Assembly: GCF_030812855.1 (NCBI RefSeq)
Contig: NZ_JAUSTK010000046.1
Location: forward strand, 1-32,295
Source: Paenibacillus wynnii
GTDB taxonomy: Bacteria > Bacillota > Bacilli > Paenibacillales > Paenibacillaceae
DNA length: 32,295 bases
Reading direction: 5' to 3'
The notes below the pieces were generated by a model, which was given only the letters and a program-made list of their open reading frames with translations, searched no databases and had not been told where the DNA came from. Below are positions 24,197 to 31,943 of the stretch, in pieces; position 1 is the stretch's first letter, and the number at the start of each line of letters is the position of its first letter. Position numbers and translations under genes: made by a program.

Positions 24197-24823
24197 TTAG
24201 GAAACATAGGGGTTACGCTCTCGTTCAAAACCAATGGTTGTCCGTGAGCCATGTCCCGGATAAACCTTGACCTCATCATCCATCTTGAACAGCTTACCCC
24301 GAATGGAGTCGAACAGATCCCTTTCTTTCCCCCCCGGCAGATCGGTGCGGCCTACACCAAGTCTAAACAACACATCTCCAGAAAACAAATCATTTCCACA
24401 GAGAAAGCTTACGCTCCCCGGGGAGTGGCCTGGTGTATGGTAGACTCTGAAATCCATTCCAATCAGCTTCAGAGTCTGCCCTTCGGCCAGATCAAACTCC
24501 GCAGGATCCGTTGTCAAAAGTGGCGAGACATTGGGCCACATTAACGATCCGTTTAACTTGGGATTGGTAAGCCATTCACTCTCTAGAGCATGTAGATACA
24601 CAGGACAATTCTTGAGCTTGCGAATTTCATCAACACCACCCATATGATCAAAATGGGCATGTGTCAGCAAAATCGCCTCAATCTCCATCCCTTCGATATT
24701 CCGTATCAGTCCTGCGGGATTCATACCGGGATCGATTATGATACCGCGCTTAGGATCTGCTCCGGTCAGGAGATAGGCATTCGTCTGGAGGGGACCGAGA
24801 TTATAGTTACGAATATTCAGCAT
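24197..24823 (-). CDS. MBL-fold metallohydrolase, glyoxalase II-like (YqgX type)
   Basis: The 208-aa metallo-beta-lactamase-fold hydrolase has a complete dinuclear metal site: THAHFDH (His55, His57, Asp59, His60), His133 in PGHSPGS, Asp150 in FSGD and His191 in PGHG. The sequence style (NAYLL...GIIIDPGMNP, VGRTDLPGG) is that of the YqgX/glyoxalase II-like group, which in Bacillus acts on bacillithiol thioesters. The substrate here is not proven. It follows the thioredoxin-like gene by 6 bp and is the last gene of a three-gene operon with DedA. Confidence 0.9.
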   Translation of the reverse strand: MLNIRNYNLGPLQTNAYLLTGADPKRGIIIDPGMNPAGLIRNIEGMEIEAILLTHAHFDHMGGVDEIRKLKNCPVYLHALESEWLTNPKLNGSLMWPNVSPLLTTDPAEFDLAEGQTLKLIGMDFRVYHTPGHSPGSVSFLCGNDLFSGDVLFRLGVGRTDLPGGKERDLFDSIRGKLFKMDDEVKVYPGHGSRTTIGFERERNPYVS

Positions 24824-24829
24824 GTTATT

Positions 24830-25396
24830 TTAGAATCCGGAGATCAGACTACGCAGTTCTTGGGCGATAACCGCGTGTGATTCCGTTCCTTCCCCATAGG
24901 CTTGCCCCATGGCTTTACGTACTTCAGCAATTTTGCTCTGATAATCAGAAGCTTCACGGTCCGGATTTTCCCGCTTGAATTCATTCATAAGACTCTGAAC
25001 ATGCTCCGGACGCGGACCCCAGTGGCCCAGTACATACCCGCCGGTATCAGCAAAGATAACAATCGGTACTGCGCGGCCCCCCATAGTCAGGAAATTATCC
25101 ATGACCTCCGGATGATCTTCCAATATGAGCACCTCTGTCTTTATACCAGCCGTCTCCAGAATTCGGAATACTACAGGTACATTACGCACCACATCACCGC
25201 ACCAATCGGCAGCAAGAATAAGCACACGCAGATCATCCCGATGATTCAGGCTCTCAAAATACTCTCTGTCACTGTCGTCTTCCCAGACAAATTTCTCATA
25301 CCAGGATTCAAATGCTTGCTGATTCTGGGTCATGCCTTCTACAAATTGACGAGGGGAAAGACCCTGATCAAATTTAGCCGCTACATTGGGCTTCAT
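24830..25396 (-). CDS. Thioredoxin-fold protein with WCGD instead of CxxC
   Basis: The 188-aa soluble protein has the thioredoxin core (VLILAADWCGDVVRNVPVV at about 58-76, then the cis-proline loop GGRAVPIVI with Pro111). It carries Trp65-Cys66-Gly67-Asp68, a single cysteine, as in the Thioredoxin_9-type family. It cannot form the usual active-site disulphide, so it may bind or transfer thiols or a small ligand rather than act as a dithiol reductase. Its start overlaps the DedA stop (ATGA) and the MBL gene follows after 6 bp, indicating tight coupling. The C-terminal 60 residues are a charged helical tail. Confidence 0.85.
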   Translation of the reverse strand: MKPNVAAKFDQGLSPRQFVEGMTQNQQAFESWYEKFVWEDDSDREYFESLNHRDDLRVLILAADWCGDVVRNVPVVFRILETAGIKTEVLILEDHPEVMDNFLTMGGRAVPIVIFADTGGYVLGHWGPRPEHVQSLMNEFKRENPDREASDYQSKIAEVRKAMGQAYGEGTESHAVIAQELRSLISGF

Positions 25397-26007
25397 ACTT
25401 CACTACCTCTCTTCTTGGATTTGTACCACTTGAACAGGAAGTAAATAATGATCATAGCTAATGCCGCAAGAATAATCTCATGGGTATATTGCGCAGCAAC
25501 CTCGTCAATATCCTTCCATTTGTCGCCAAGTGTCATACCTAGGTATACAAATAAACAGCTCCATGGAATAACAGCGAGTGTGGTTAATAGTATGAACTTA
25601 CCAAGCGGCATACGGGAAATACCCGCCGGAACGGAAATCGCGTGGCGAACCACAGGGATAAACCGTGCCGTGAAAATTACGCCTGTACCGTACTTGTTGA
25701 ACCACTCTTCCGAATGATCGATGTGCTTCTTTTTGATAAAAATATATTTACCGTACCTCTCCAACACAGGCCTTCCGCCATAACGTCCGATCCAGTAAAC
25801 AAAAACCTGTGCAATCACACCACCGATGGTTCCGAATACAACTGCGCCCACAAAGTTTATTTGTCCATCCCAGACCAAATAACCTCCATATGCCAGTACA
25901 ATCTCACTCGGAATCACTTCAATCATAAGTCCAATCATAATCCCGAAATAACCAAGGCTCTGAATCCATTCAAACAATTGCGAGATCAGATCAGAAATAA
26001 GATGCAA
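25393..26007 (-). CDS. DedA-family integral membrane protein
   Basis: With the TTG start at 26005-26007, preceded 5 bp upstream by GGAGGAG (26013-26019), the product is 204 aa; an upstream ATG at 26041-26043 has no ribosome site. It has the DedA/SNARE-associated features: an early re-entrant segment with E-x-IPSE (MIEVIPSEIVLAYGGYL), the F-x-GR-x-x-P-x-x-R motif (as FTARFIPVVRHAISVPAG) and a C-terminal membrane helix. DedA proteins act as lipid transporters or scramblases (some carry undecaprenyl phosphate or phosphatidylethanolamine) and depend on the proton motive force. It is the first gene of the DedA-thioredoxin-MBL operon. No clear promoter was found. Confidence 0.9.
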   Translation of the reverse strand: MHLISDLISQLFEWIQSLGYFGIMIGLMIEVIPSEIVLAYGGYLVWDGQINFVGAVVFGTIGGVIAQVFVYWIGRYGGRPVLERYGKYIFIKKKHIDHSEEWFNKYGTGVIFTARFIPVVRHAISVPAGISRMPLGKFILLTTLAVIPWSCLFVYLGMTLGDKWKDIDEVAAQYTHEIILAALAMIIIYFLFKWYKSKKRGSEV

Positions 26008-26163
26008 TCCAACTCCTCCTCCCGTTTTATCAGAATACGGCATACAATAAAGATGATAGGTAACATGCGCCGTTTCTGCTCTATGTAGCCAGTGTCTCTT
26101 CTCTTAGCCTATTCTAGCATATGGGGGGATACGACTTCTACTTTGGGGATGTCCGGGAAATTT

Positions 26164-27240
26164 CTATCGTTTGAATACCGTATTATGCGATAGCTGAAAC
26201 AGACGCTCCATCACATGTCTGTTCAGGGAATAGTAGTAACGGTTCTCGGAACGCTCGTAAACGACCATATTCTGATTCAGCAGAAAGGTCATATGATAGG
26301 AAATGGTTGCCGGGGTCAATTCCAACAGCTCCGCTAGCTCCTGTCCGTAGCATGACCGCTCGGAGAGGATGCGGATAATTTCAATTCTTTTTTTGTCGGA
26401 AAGCACCTTGAAGAAAAGGACGGCCTGTTCTACTGCGGCTCCGCCTTCTTCGACCCTGTCACTGCGGAGTCCCAGCACAAACCAGCGGGGATGGTTCTTT
26501 CCTTCCAGCTTGTAGGTGTGCCATCCAATTCCTTTAAAAAAGCTCAAATGCACTACGATTGTGCTGTCAGAACGTTCTTTATTACTATCCGCCAACCCGG
26601 ATTCTTCCGCAGCTGTATTGAGAAAACGGCTCATAAAAGCCGCTGCGTCGGTATCATACTGGTTCTGAAAATAGGGCCTTCCGTTCTCCAGTACTTCAAG
26701 CACTTCGGCCTCAATCGGACCGTAATAGCCGCTGTAGAAGGAACGCAGCAAAAAGACAAACCGCGCATGACTTTCAGTAGGGTGAGCGAGCATTTCCAAT
26801 ACACGCTGTTTGCGTTGTGGATCAGGGAATATCGTCTTCGCAGCAAGGGTACTCATCGCCCTATAATCATCTTGTCTGAGCTTCATTCCGGGGTACACAT
26901 CTTTGCAAACACTGCCCATCATATCGTCCATTAACGATGCTGGCCCATCACTTTCCAGATGATCAATAACTGCTGCTGTGTCCGTGATGCTGCTATGGCG
27001 GAGAATGCTTTTATATATCAGATATCCCAAACCGCTAGGATCAAAGAAATAATTCAGTTCCTGCAGCAGAAACGGTGACATAGGCTCACTGATTTGATCC
27101 AGCCATTCCGTCATTTGCTGCTCCGGGGTCATGCCGAAATCGCTTAACATATTCAAAAAATGCTGCTTGGTGCCCAAAGCAAAAAGAGCGTACATCATTT
27201 CCATCGGTGGATGTATGGCAAGGATAAGTTTGGAGTTCAT
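26164..27240 (-). CDS. ArsR-family regulator with N-terminal DUF5937-like domain
   Basis: From ATG 27238-27240 (GGAAGGAG about 11 bp upstream) the product is 358 aa; the ATG seven codons earlier overlaps the ribosome site. The first 260 residues are a ligand- or partner-binding region typical of DUF5937 proteins (start MNSKLILAIHPPMEMMYALFAL). The last 90 form an ArsR winged helix (FFKVLSDKKRIEIIRILSER, then ELLELTPATISYHMTFL). No metal-binding Cys pair is evident, so the signal is probably not a metal. It diverges from a PfkB kinase. Its own promoter and that of the kinase both carry the dyad also found before the sdpR-like gene, so it or SdpR may control all three. Confidence 0.88.
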   Translation of the reverse strand: MNSKLILAIHPPMEMMYALFALGTKQHFLNMLSDFGMTPEQQMTEWLDQISEPMSPFLLQELNYFFDPSGLGYLIYKSILRHSSITDTAAVIDHLESDGPASLMDDMMGSVCKDVYPGMKLRQDDYRAMSTLAAKTIFPDPQRKQRVLEMLAHPTESHARFVFLLRSFYSGYYGPIEAEVLEVLENGRPYFQNQYDTDAAAFMSRFLNTAAEESGLADSNKERSDSTIVVHLSFFKGIGWHTYKLEGKNHPRWFVLGLRSDRVEEGGAAVEQAVLFFKVLSDKKRIEIIRILSERSCYGQELAELLELTPATISYHMTFLLNQNMVVYERSENRYYYSLNRHVMERLFQLSHNTVFKR

Positions 27241-27277
27241 ATTCAGGGACGCTCCTTCCATATTGTTAATTAACGCC

Positions 27278-27313
27278 TTAGATGATTATCTAACATTATC
27301 TCGATCTCGTCAA
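27278..27313 (-). promoter_or_regulatory. ArsR/DUF5937 gene promoter with operator over the -10 box
   Basis: On the minus strand TTGACG (27308-27313), a 17-bp spacer and GATAAT (27285-27290) form the promoter. The dyad TTAGATGATTATCTAA (27278-27293) covers the -10 box and differs by one base from the perfect palindrome before the sdpR-like gene. Confidence 0.75.
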
Positions 27314-27321
27314 AGGAACAC

Positions 27322-27371
27322 TTGACTCACAGGATCATAGAGATTAACATTCGAATTAGATAAACTTCTAA
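27322..27371 (+). promoter_or_regulatory. PfkB kinase promoter with operator-like dyad at the start site
   Basis: TTGACT (27322-27327), a 17-bp spacer and TAACAT (27345-27350) form a sigma-A promoter. The 16-mer TTAGATAAACTTCTAA (27356-27371) covers the expected start and shares 13 of 16 bases with the sdpR operator palindrome. Confidence 0.7.
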
Positions 27372-27389
27372 TACAGTGAGGTGTATATG

Positions 27390-28292
27390 ATGAGTTCATT
27401 TCTAATCTTAGGCGGAGTTTCCTATGATACCATCGTTCCGATGAAGGAATTCCCCAAGGCAGAGCCTGCTACGTTGTACAGTCTGGGCTTTCACGAAACC
27501 GTAGGCTCTACAGGTGCGGGAAAAGCCTTGTGCCTGCACAAGCTGGGTGCCGAAACAAACCTTTTGGCTACCGCAGGGGATGACGAACACGGAAATAAAA
27601 TCAGCCGGTATTTGGCACAGGAAGGCCTCTCCTTCTATCTCGATCACGATCCTACAGGTACCGAACGTCATGTTAATCTAATGGATGAAGAAGGAAGACG
27701 GATTTCAATCTTTTTGCATACCTCGTCCGCTGATTCGGAGCTAAATCTGGAGCGGGCGGAAGAACTGATCCTTAGTTGTGATTATGCCGTGCTAAATATC
27801 GTCGGATATTGCAAGAAATACATTCCTCTCCTTCAGAAGTATAACAAAGAAATTTGGTGCGATCTCCATGACTATAATGGGGATAATCCTTTTCATTCCG
27901 ATTTTATTAATGCCGCTCACTACCTTTTTCTGAGCTCTGACAATTTGCCGGATTACCGTCCCCAGATGGAGAAATGGATTAAGGATGGTAAAAAGCTTGT
28001 GGTCTGTACTCACGGCAGCCATGGTGCAACTGCCTTAACCGCAGCAGGTCAGTGGCTGGAAATTCCTATTGCCGATCAATATGAGCGCGTGGACAGCAAT
28101 GGCGCGGGAGATAATTTTTTTGCCGGTTTTCTGTATGCCTACTCCCTGGGTTGTTCACTGGAACAAAGCTTGCAGGCCGCCTCGATTGTGGCAGGATTGT
28201 GCATCACCTCAAAGGAACTCGTTGCTGAGGATTTAAGTGCCTTAAAACTGCAGGAGGATTACGAAAAGTATTACGGTAGTAATCTGCTGTAA
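27390..28292 (+). CDS. PfkB-family carbohydrate or nucleoside kinase
   Basis: The 300-aa PfkB/ribokinase-fold kinase phosphorylates a sugar or nucleoside using ATP. The anion-hole and catalytic signature DSNGAGDNFFAGF is present with base Asp241. The N-terminal signature is modified: GSTGAGKALCLHKLG replaces the usual GG-x-x-x-N-x-A pattern, lacking the Asn that helps bind substrate, so the substrate is uncertain. ATG 27390 lies 6 bp after GAGGTG; ATG 27387 and GTG 27381 are alternatives. It is divergent from the ArsR/DUF5937 gene and monocistronic, closed by a strong terminator. The operator-like dyad at its promoter suggests repression by an ArsR-family protein. Confidence 0.88.
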   Translation: MSSFLILGGVSYDTIVPMKEFPKAEPATLYSLGFHETVGSTGAGKALCLHKLGAETNLLATAGDDEHGNKISRYLAQEGLSFYLDHDPTGTERHVNLMDEEGRRISIFLHTSSADSELNLERAEELILSCDYAVLNIVGYCKKYIPLLQKYNKEIWCDLHDYNGDNPFHSDFINAAHYLFLSSDNLPDYRPQMEKWIKDGKKLVVCTHGSHGATALTAAGQWLEIPIADQYERVDSNGAGDNFFAGFLYAYSLGCSLEQSLQAASIVAGLCITSKELVAEDLSALKLQEDYEKYYGSNLL

Positions 28293-28305
28293 ACACAGAT
28301 TGAAT

Positions 28306-28346
28306 GATGATGCATCTGGATTATATCTTGGTGCATCATCTTTTTT
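28306..28346 (+). terminator. Terminator after the PfkB kinase
   Basis: Arms GATGATGCATC and GGTGCATCATC (28306-28316 and 28330-28340, one wobble) enclose a 13-base loop and are followed by TTTTTT. Confidence 0.88.
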
Positions 28347-28378
28347 CGAATCCTGCAGATCGTGCTGAGCATTCCTCA

Positions 28379-28427
28379 TTGACGGGTAGATTACAGTTTG
28401 CTATTATACGTTTAGATAATTATCTAA
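28379..28427 (+). promoter_or_regulatory. sdpR-sdpI promoter with perfect 16-bp palindromic operator
   Basis: TTGACG (28379-28384), a 17-bp spacer and TATTAT (28402-28407) form a sigma-A promoter. The perfect palindrome TTAGATAATTATCTAA (28412-28427) sits over the expected transcription start. ArsR-type autorepressors bind such dyads. Confidence 0.8.
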
Positions 28428-28451
28428 CTATCGAAAGGTCGGGTGTACCTT

Positions 28452-28790
28452 ATGAATGAATCCTTTAAAGCCCTTGCCGACCCTACCCGCCGTCAAATTA
28501 TCCGCCTGCTGCGGGAAAAGGATCGAACGGCTGGTGAAATTGCCGATTACTTCAACATGACGAAACCAAGCATCTCTCATCATCTAAATGCTCTAAAGCA
28601 TGCAGGCCTCGTTCAGGATGAAAGACAAGGTCAATTTATGCTCTATTCACTTAATACCACTGTACTTGAAGAGGTTCTGGGCTGGTTGTTGGAATTAACC
28701 GGTACGGGAAAGTCAGATCATACTGAGTTACTGAAGGATAACAAAAAAAAGAAAAAGGTAGCCGAATCCCTGACGTCTGAGGAGGAATGA
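28452..28790 (+). CDS. sdpR: ArsR-family autorepressor, SdpR-like
   Basis: The 112-aa winged-helix repressor has the start MNESFKALADPTRRQIIRLL and recognition region MTKPSISHHLNALKHAGLV, closely resembling B. subtilis SdpR. That protein represses its own operon and is sequestered at the membrane by SdpI when the SdpC toxin is bound. There are no metal-binding cysteines. ATG 28452 is taken as the start; GTG 28443 lies too near the AAAGG site. The C-terminus is a highly charged tail (KKKKKVAESLTSEEE). It is translationally coupled to the sdpI-like gene and preceded by a perfect palindromic operator. Confidence 0.85.
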   Translation: MNESFKALADPTRRQIIRLLREKDRTAGEIADYFNMTKPSISHHLNALKHAGLVQDERQGQFMLYSLNTTVLEEVLGWLLELTGTGKSDHTELLKDNKKKKKVAESLTSEEE

Positions 28791-28792
28791 TG

Positions 28793-29446
28793 ATGAAAAA
28801 TTTTCAATGGAAATGGCAGGATTCCGTTAGTGTGATCCTAGGCTTAATTACCTTAGTTTATGCGCTAGTCAACTATGACCGCTTGCCTCAGCTGCTTCCG
28901 GCCCAGTTTGGTATTACAGGAGAGGTAAATAAATATTGGAATAAGGGCTCTGTAATATCACTATTAGGAGCTTTGGGGGTGTTGCTCCCCGTACTGCTGC
29001 AATTCACCCGCAGCATAGATCCGAAAAGAGAAAATTACCGAAAGTTCGAGAACGCTTATGGGATGATTCGTCTAGCTATTTCCTTACTGCTTAATACGGC
29101 ACTCGCGTTGTCTGTATCCTACGGTTTAGATTATCACTTTCCAGCAGGGAAAATCCTTATAGCTGTACTAGGACTGATGTTCATGGTCATTGGAAATTAT
29201 TTGCCACAGGTTAAACACAACTATTTTCTAGGGATACGTACACCATGGACGCTGGCATCTCCCGAGGTGTGGCGTAAGACTCACCGCTTTTCCGGGATCC
29301 TTTGGGCCATAGCAGGTGTCTTGTTTATACTTGGAGTGTTTATGCCGAAAATTTGGGCGATCACATTTATTATTACAGGACTGTTGCTAAGTATCATCGT
29401 ACCTCTAGTTTATTCTTGGATTGTATCAAGGCGGATAAGCGCTTAA
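28793..29446 (+). CDS. sdpI: SdpI-family immunity/signal membrane protein
   Basis: The 217-aa membrane protein has about six helices, a DUF1648 segment near the N-terminus (YDRLPQLLPAQFGITGEVNKYW) and the SdpI signature (GNYLPQVKHNYFLGIRTPWT, followed by LASPEVWRKTHRFSG, about 137-171). In B. subtilis SdpI gives immunity to the SdpC cannibalism toxin and captures SdpR at the membrane. No sdpABC toxin genes lie nearby, so this pair may be defensive or sense another ligand. Of three consecutive ATGs, the third (28793) is 7 bp from GGAGG, while the first overlaps the sdpR stop. Confidence 0.9.
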   Translation: MKNFQWKWQDSVSVILGLITLVYALVNYDRLPQLLPAQFGITGEVNKYWNKGSVISLLGALGVLLPVLLQFTRSIDPKRENYRKFENAYGMIRLAISLLLNTALALSVSYGLDYHFPAGKILIAVLGLMFMVIGNYLPQVKHNYFLGIRTPWTLASPEVWRKTHRFSGILWAIAGVLFILGVFMPKIWAITFIITGLLLSIIVPLVYSWIVSRRISA

Positions 29447-29531
29447 CCAGCGTAGTATTTGATATAAATAAACGCTGATAGGAATGAACTTTTAAGAAAC
29501 TGAGACTCAAGATTCCAACTTTGGCTACAGC

Positions 29532-29543
29532 TAGAAGCTTCTA
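29532..29543. repeat. 12-bp palindrome TAGAAGCTTCTA in a convergent gap
   Basis: It is a perfect dyad between the convergent sdpI and O-antigen-ligase-like genes. Together with a weak AGCGT/ACGCT pair (about 29454-29482), it is the only structure in this gap. No proper terminator is visible for either gene. Confidence 0.35.
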
Positions 29544-29551
29544 AGTAACTA

Positions 29552-31810
29552 TCACCCAGCCGTAACACTGAGTATCATCAAAGAATCTAACTGTTGGCCT
29601 AGGTTAGTTGCTTGATCGGTGAGATGAAAGCTGCGGTCATTATATTCTTTACTACCTGCTCTTCCTGCAAGCAGCTTGTATTCGCGAAGTAATTCCAAAC
29701 CGGAAGAGGCGCTGAGAAACGCTCCCTTCTTATCTCCTGCTTCCAACCTGCGTTCGCCTAGCAGCAGCATGGCATGTATCGCTATTGTTCTTTTTTTGAA
29801 ATTATACACATCCAAACGTAGGCTCCTTCGAACCCAATATAATGCAGCCCCCACTCTGTCCTCATGCATCATTAACTCTGCCATATTCCAATTTAGAGCC
29901 GGATTCTCAGGTGAATAAATTAAACTGTCTACCAGCACCTTTTTACTCTGCGCTTGGGATAAATCCTCTGAAAGTGCTGCTGCCGCTCGGGGAGACAATG
30001 GATTCCTGTGCAATGATTGCTGCAGCAGCAAAATCCTCTCTGCGGGATTAGAAAGAATAACTGCCTTTCGGTACAGTGCGGCAGCTGACTGGGCTCGCCA
30101 GGAAATTATGCAAAGTACTGAAGACGAACAACAAATAACCAGTGCAATGATGAGCTTAGAAGAAGTACGGGTAGAAAACTGCCCCCTTCTTTTAGCAATG
30201 ATGTCTAGCTGGATAGCTGGTAGAGTAGGCTGTGTTTCACGGGTATTGGCAACAGCGAGTGCTGCCAACCAGAATAGGAGGATCCATATCAGTCCATAAC
30301 TCCAGTCAAAATCGACAGCACCATGGAGCACAATGACTAAAACAGGCGGCAGCAGCCTTGGTGAGGAGACAGCAACCAACCAGCACATCGCAGATAGCAT
30401 GACAAGTGCGACGACCAAACCAGCAATCCCGAGATTCAGCAGAATATCGAGATAGCCGGAATGGACCTGGCTGCCGACATAAGGATGAGACTGGGCGGCG
30501 AGGTACACACTCCGCCAAGTCTCTCCTCCCCGGCCCAGCCAGGGGGCCTCTGCCGCCAGCCGCCAGGCGTCGCGGTAAAGAAGTGCACGCGCGGACACCG
30601 TCGCCGACGGTTCGGTGATCCGCGCCTGCACCTGCTGGAGGACGGCGGCTGCGCCAGCCGTCCAACAGAGCGCCGCCAGCCCCAGCGCGGCGGCGCGGCT
30701 CCCGCCGGCCATGCTGCGCTGGCGGCGGCACAGCCACAGGCCGGCTAGCAGCGCGCCGGCCCAGAGCCCGGCCAGCGCCAGCAGGCCGGGCAAGGGCTCT
30801 ACCGCCAACCGCGCAGCGGCTAGTTGGCGGTAGAGCAGCGCCGCGGCAGCCACAGGCGCGGCGCCAGCGGCAAGAAGCGGCGCGAGTTGCAGCCGCTTCA
30901 AGGGCAGTACGGCGGCGCAGGCGCAAGCCGCCGCCAGCCAAGCGCCGCGCGACTCGCTGAGCAGCAGAGCGGCGGTGTACGGGAACAGCGGCAGCAGGCG
31001 CAGCAGCGCAGCACCTGCCCCGTGTGTTCCTCGGTTCCTCTCTGCACTGCTCCGCTCAGCACCTGTGCTCTCTGAACCACTCAGCTCCGCACCTCGTTTT
31101 CCTGTACCACTCTCTTCCGCACCCGTGATCTCTGCACCACTCCGCTCCGCAACTGTGCTCCCCGCGTAATACTCTGACACGGCAAATAACCGTTCCAGCA
31201 AAAAAACGGCCATCACCGCCCCGAATGTGTTGGGATATTGGAGTGATCCTGCTAGTCTGGCACCTGTAGCGCTCACACCGGGATTGGCACTGTAAGCTAC
31301 AAAGTAGGGTAAGTATAGACCTCCGCAAACAGCTACCAGAGCGCTTAGGCTTAGAGCCATTCCGACGATATTCCAAGCTGCAGTAATCATCCAGGCTGAG
31401 CCTTTACTCTTCGTGCTTATGTAAGCCAGAACAGCAAATGTGCTGTATAAACTCCAGCGCAGTAACTCATTCATTGTCCCTTGAAAGGATACGGGCTCCC
31501 TAAACCAACTTAATGCATAGAGTACAGCTATTAAAAACGGAGCGCTCAACATAGTTATCATAGCTCGGCTTTTGCTCCAATTAAGCGTTCCCGTCAGACT
31601 CACAGCTGACTCCTTCGAAATAGACGCAACCAACTTAGCCAAAATAAGAAAAGCCCCAAATATGAACCAACCGCCTGCGAATCCATAAAAATCCTCAGCA
31701 AAGAAAAAACCGCGTCGTAAAATGGCAGTTCCTCCGGCTATAATTACTGCTGCTGCAGAAATATACATCACAGCGGTGTTCAAGTAACCTCTCATTTTGT
31801 TATTCTCCAT
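29552..31810 (-). CDS. O-antigen-ligase (Wzy/WaaL)-like polytopic membrane protein
   Basis: From ATG 31808-31810 (AGGGG 8 bp upstream) the product is about 752 aa; the frame stays open to an ATG at 31961-31963, which lacks a ribosome site, and ATG 31793-31795 is another option. About a dozen membrane helices precede the Wzy_C signature region GRGGETWRSVYLAAQSHPYV, then HSGYLDILLNLGIAG, which suggests ligase or polymerase activity on lipid-linked glycans. A soluble TPR-like C-terminal part follows (RKAVILSNPAERILLLQQSL...). A hydrophilic loop holds four 10-residue repeats (AERSGAEITG, AEESGTGKRG, AELSGSESTG and AERSSAERNR), and the helices after it are extremely Ala/Leu-rich and GC-rich in DNA. 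The substrate is unknown and no other polysaccharide gene lies nearby. Confidence 0.8.
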   Translation of the reverse strand: MENNKMRGYLNTAVMYISAAAVIIAGGTAILRRGFFFAEDFYGFAGGWFIFGAFLILAKLVASISKESAVSLTGTLNWSKSRAMITMLSAPFLIAVLYALSWFREPVSFQGTMNELLRWSLYSTFAVLAYISTKSKGSAWMITAAWNIVGMALSLSALVAVCGGLYLPYFVAYSANPGVSATGARLAGSLQYPNTFGAVMAVFLLERLFAVSEYYAGSTVAERSGAEITGAEESGTGKRGAELSGSESTGAERSSAERNRGTHGAGAALLRLLPLFPYTAALLLSESRGAWLAAACACAAVLPLKRLQLAPLLAAGAAPVAAAALLYRQLAAARLAVEPLPGLLALAGLWAGALLAGLWLCRRQRSMAGGSRAAALGLAALCWTAGAAAVLQQVQARITEPSATVSARALLYRDAWRLAAEAPWLGRGGETWRSVYLAAQSHPYVGSQVHSGYLDILLNLGIAGLVVALVMLSAMCWLVAVSSPRLLPPVLVIVLHGAVDFDWSYGLIWILLFWLAALAVANTRETQPTLPAIQLDIIAKRRGQFSTRTSSKLIIALVICCSSSVLCIISWRAQSAAALYRKAVILSNPAERILLLQQSLHRNPLSPRAAAALSEDLSQAQSKKVLVDSLIYSPENPALNWNMAELMMHEDRVGAALYWVRRSLRLDVYNFKKRTIAIHAMLLLGERRLEAGDKKGAFLSASSGLELLREYKLLAGRAGSKEYNDRSFHLTDQATNLGQQLDSLMILSVTAG
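31031..31162 (-). repeat. 30-bp degenerate tandem repeat inside the O-antigen-ligase-like gene
   Basis: Four 30-bp units (31031-31060, 31061-31090, 31091-31120 and 31121-31150) plus a partial fifth share the pattern ACCtGTg...CTCTGcACCACTCcgCTCCGC. Being a multiple of three, it stays in frame and encodes 10-residue repeats in a hydrophilic loop. Confidence 0.8.
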
Positions 31811-31943
31811 TCCCATTTCCCCTGTAGTTTGATATATCCTCCAGTGTTTCCAGCTTTCTCTTAAAACAACAGACTCCTTAAGGCTGGAGATGTGGATCAA
31901 ACCTAAAGTTTCACCCAAATCACCTTCAACCCCTAAGATTCTC

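Noticed and set aside
26008..26163. Search for a promoter ahead of the DedA operon
   Set aside because: Only weak combinations (for example TAGAAT near 26113-26118 without a good -35 box) were seen, so no call was made.
28293..29551. SdpC-like toxin or sdpA/sdpB gene near sdpRI
   Set aside because: All space around the pair is occupied by the kinase terminator, the promoter or a 105-bp convergent gap; no such frame exists in the window.
31031..31162. 30-bp repeats considered as CRISPR
   Set aside because: The repeats are contiguous without spacers, degenerate, and in frame within a coding sequence.
30306..31376. Several long open frames on both strands in the GC-rich block
   Set aside because: High GC removes stop codons by chance. 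These are Arg/Pro/Ala-rich shadows without ribosome sites, while the main frame gives coherent membrane helices and the Wzy_C signature.
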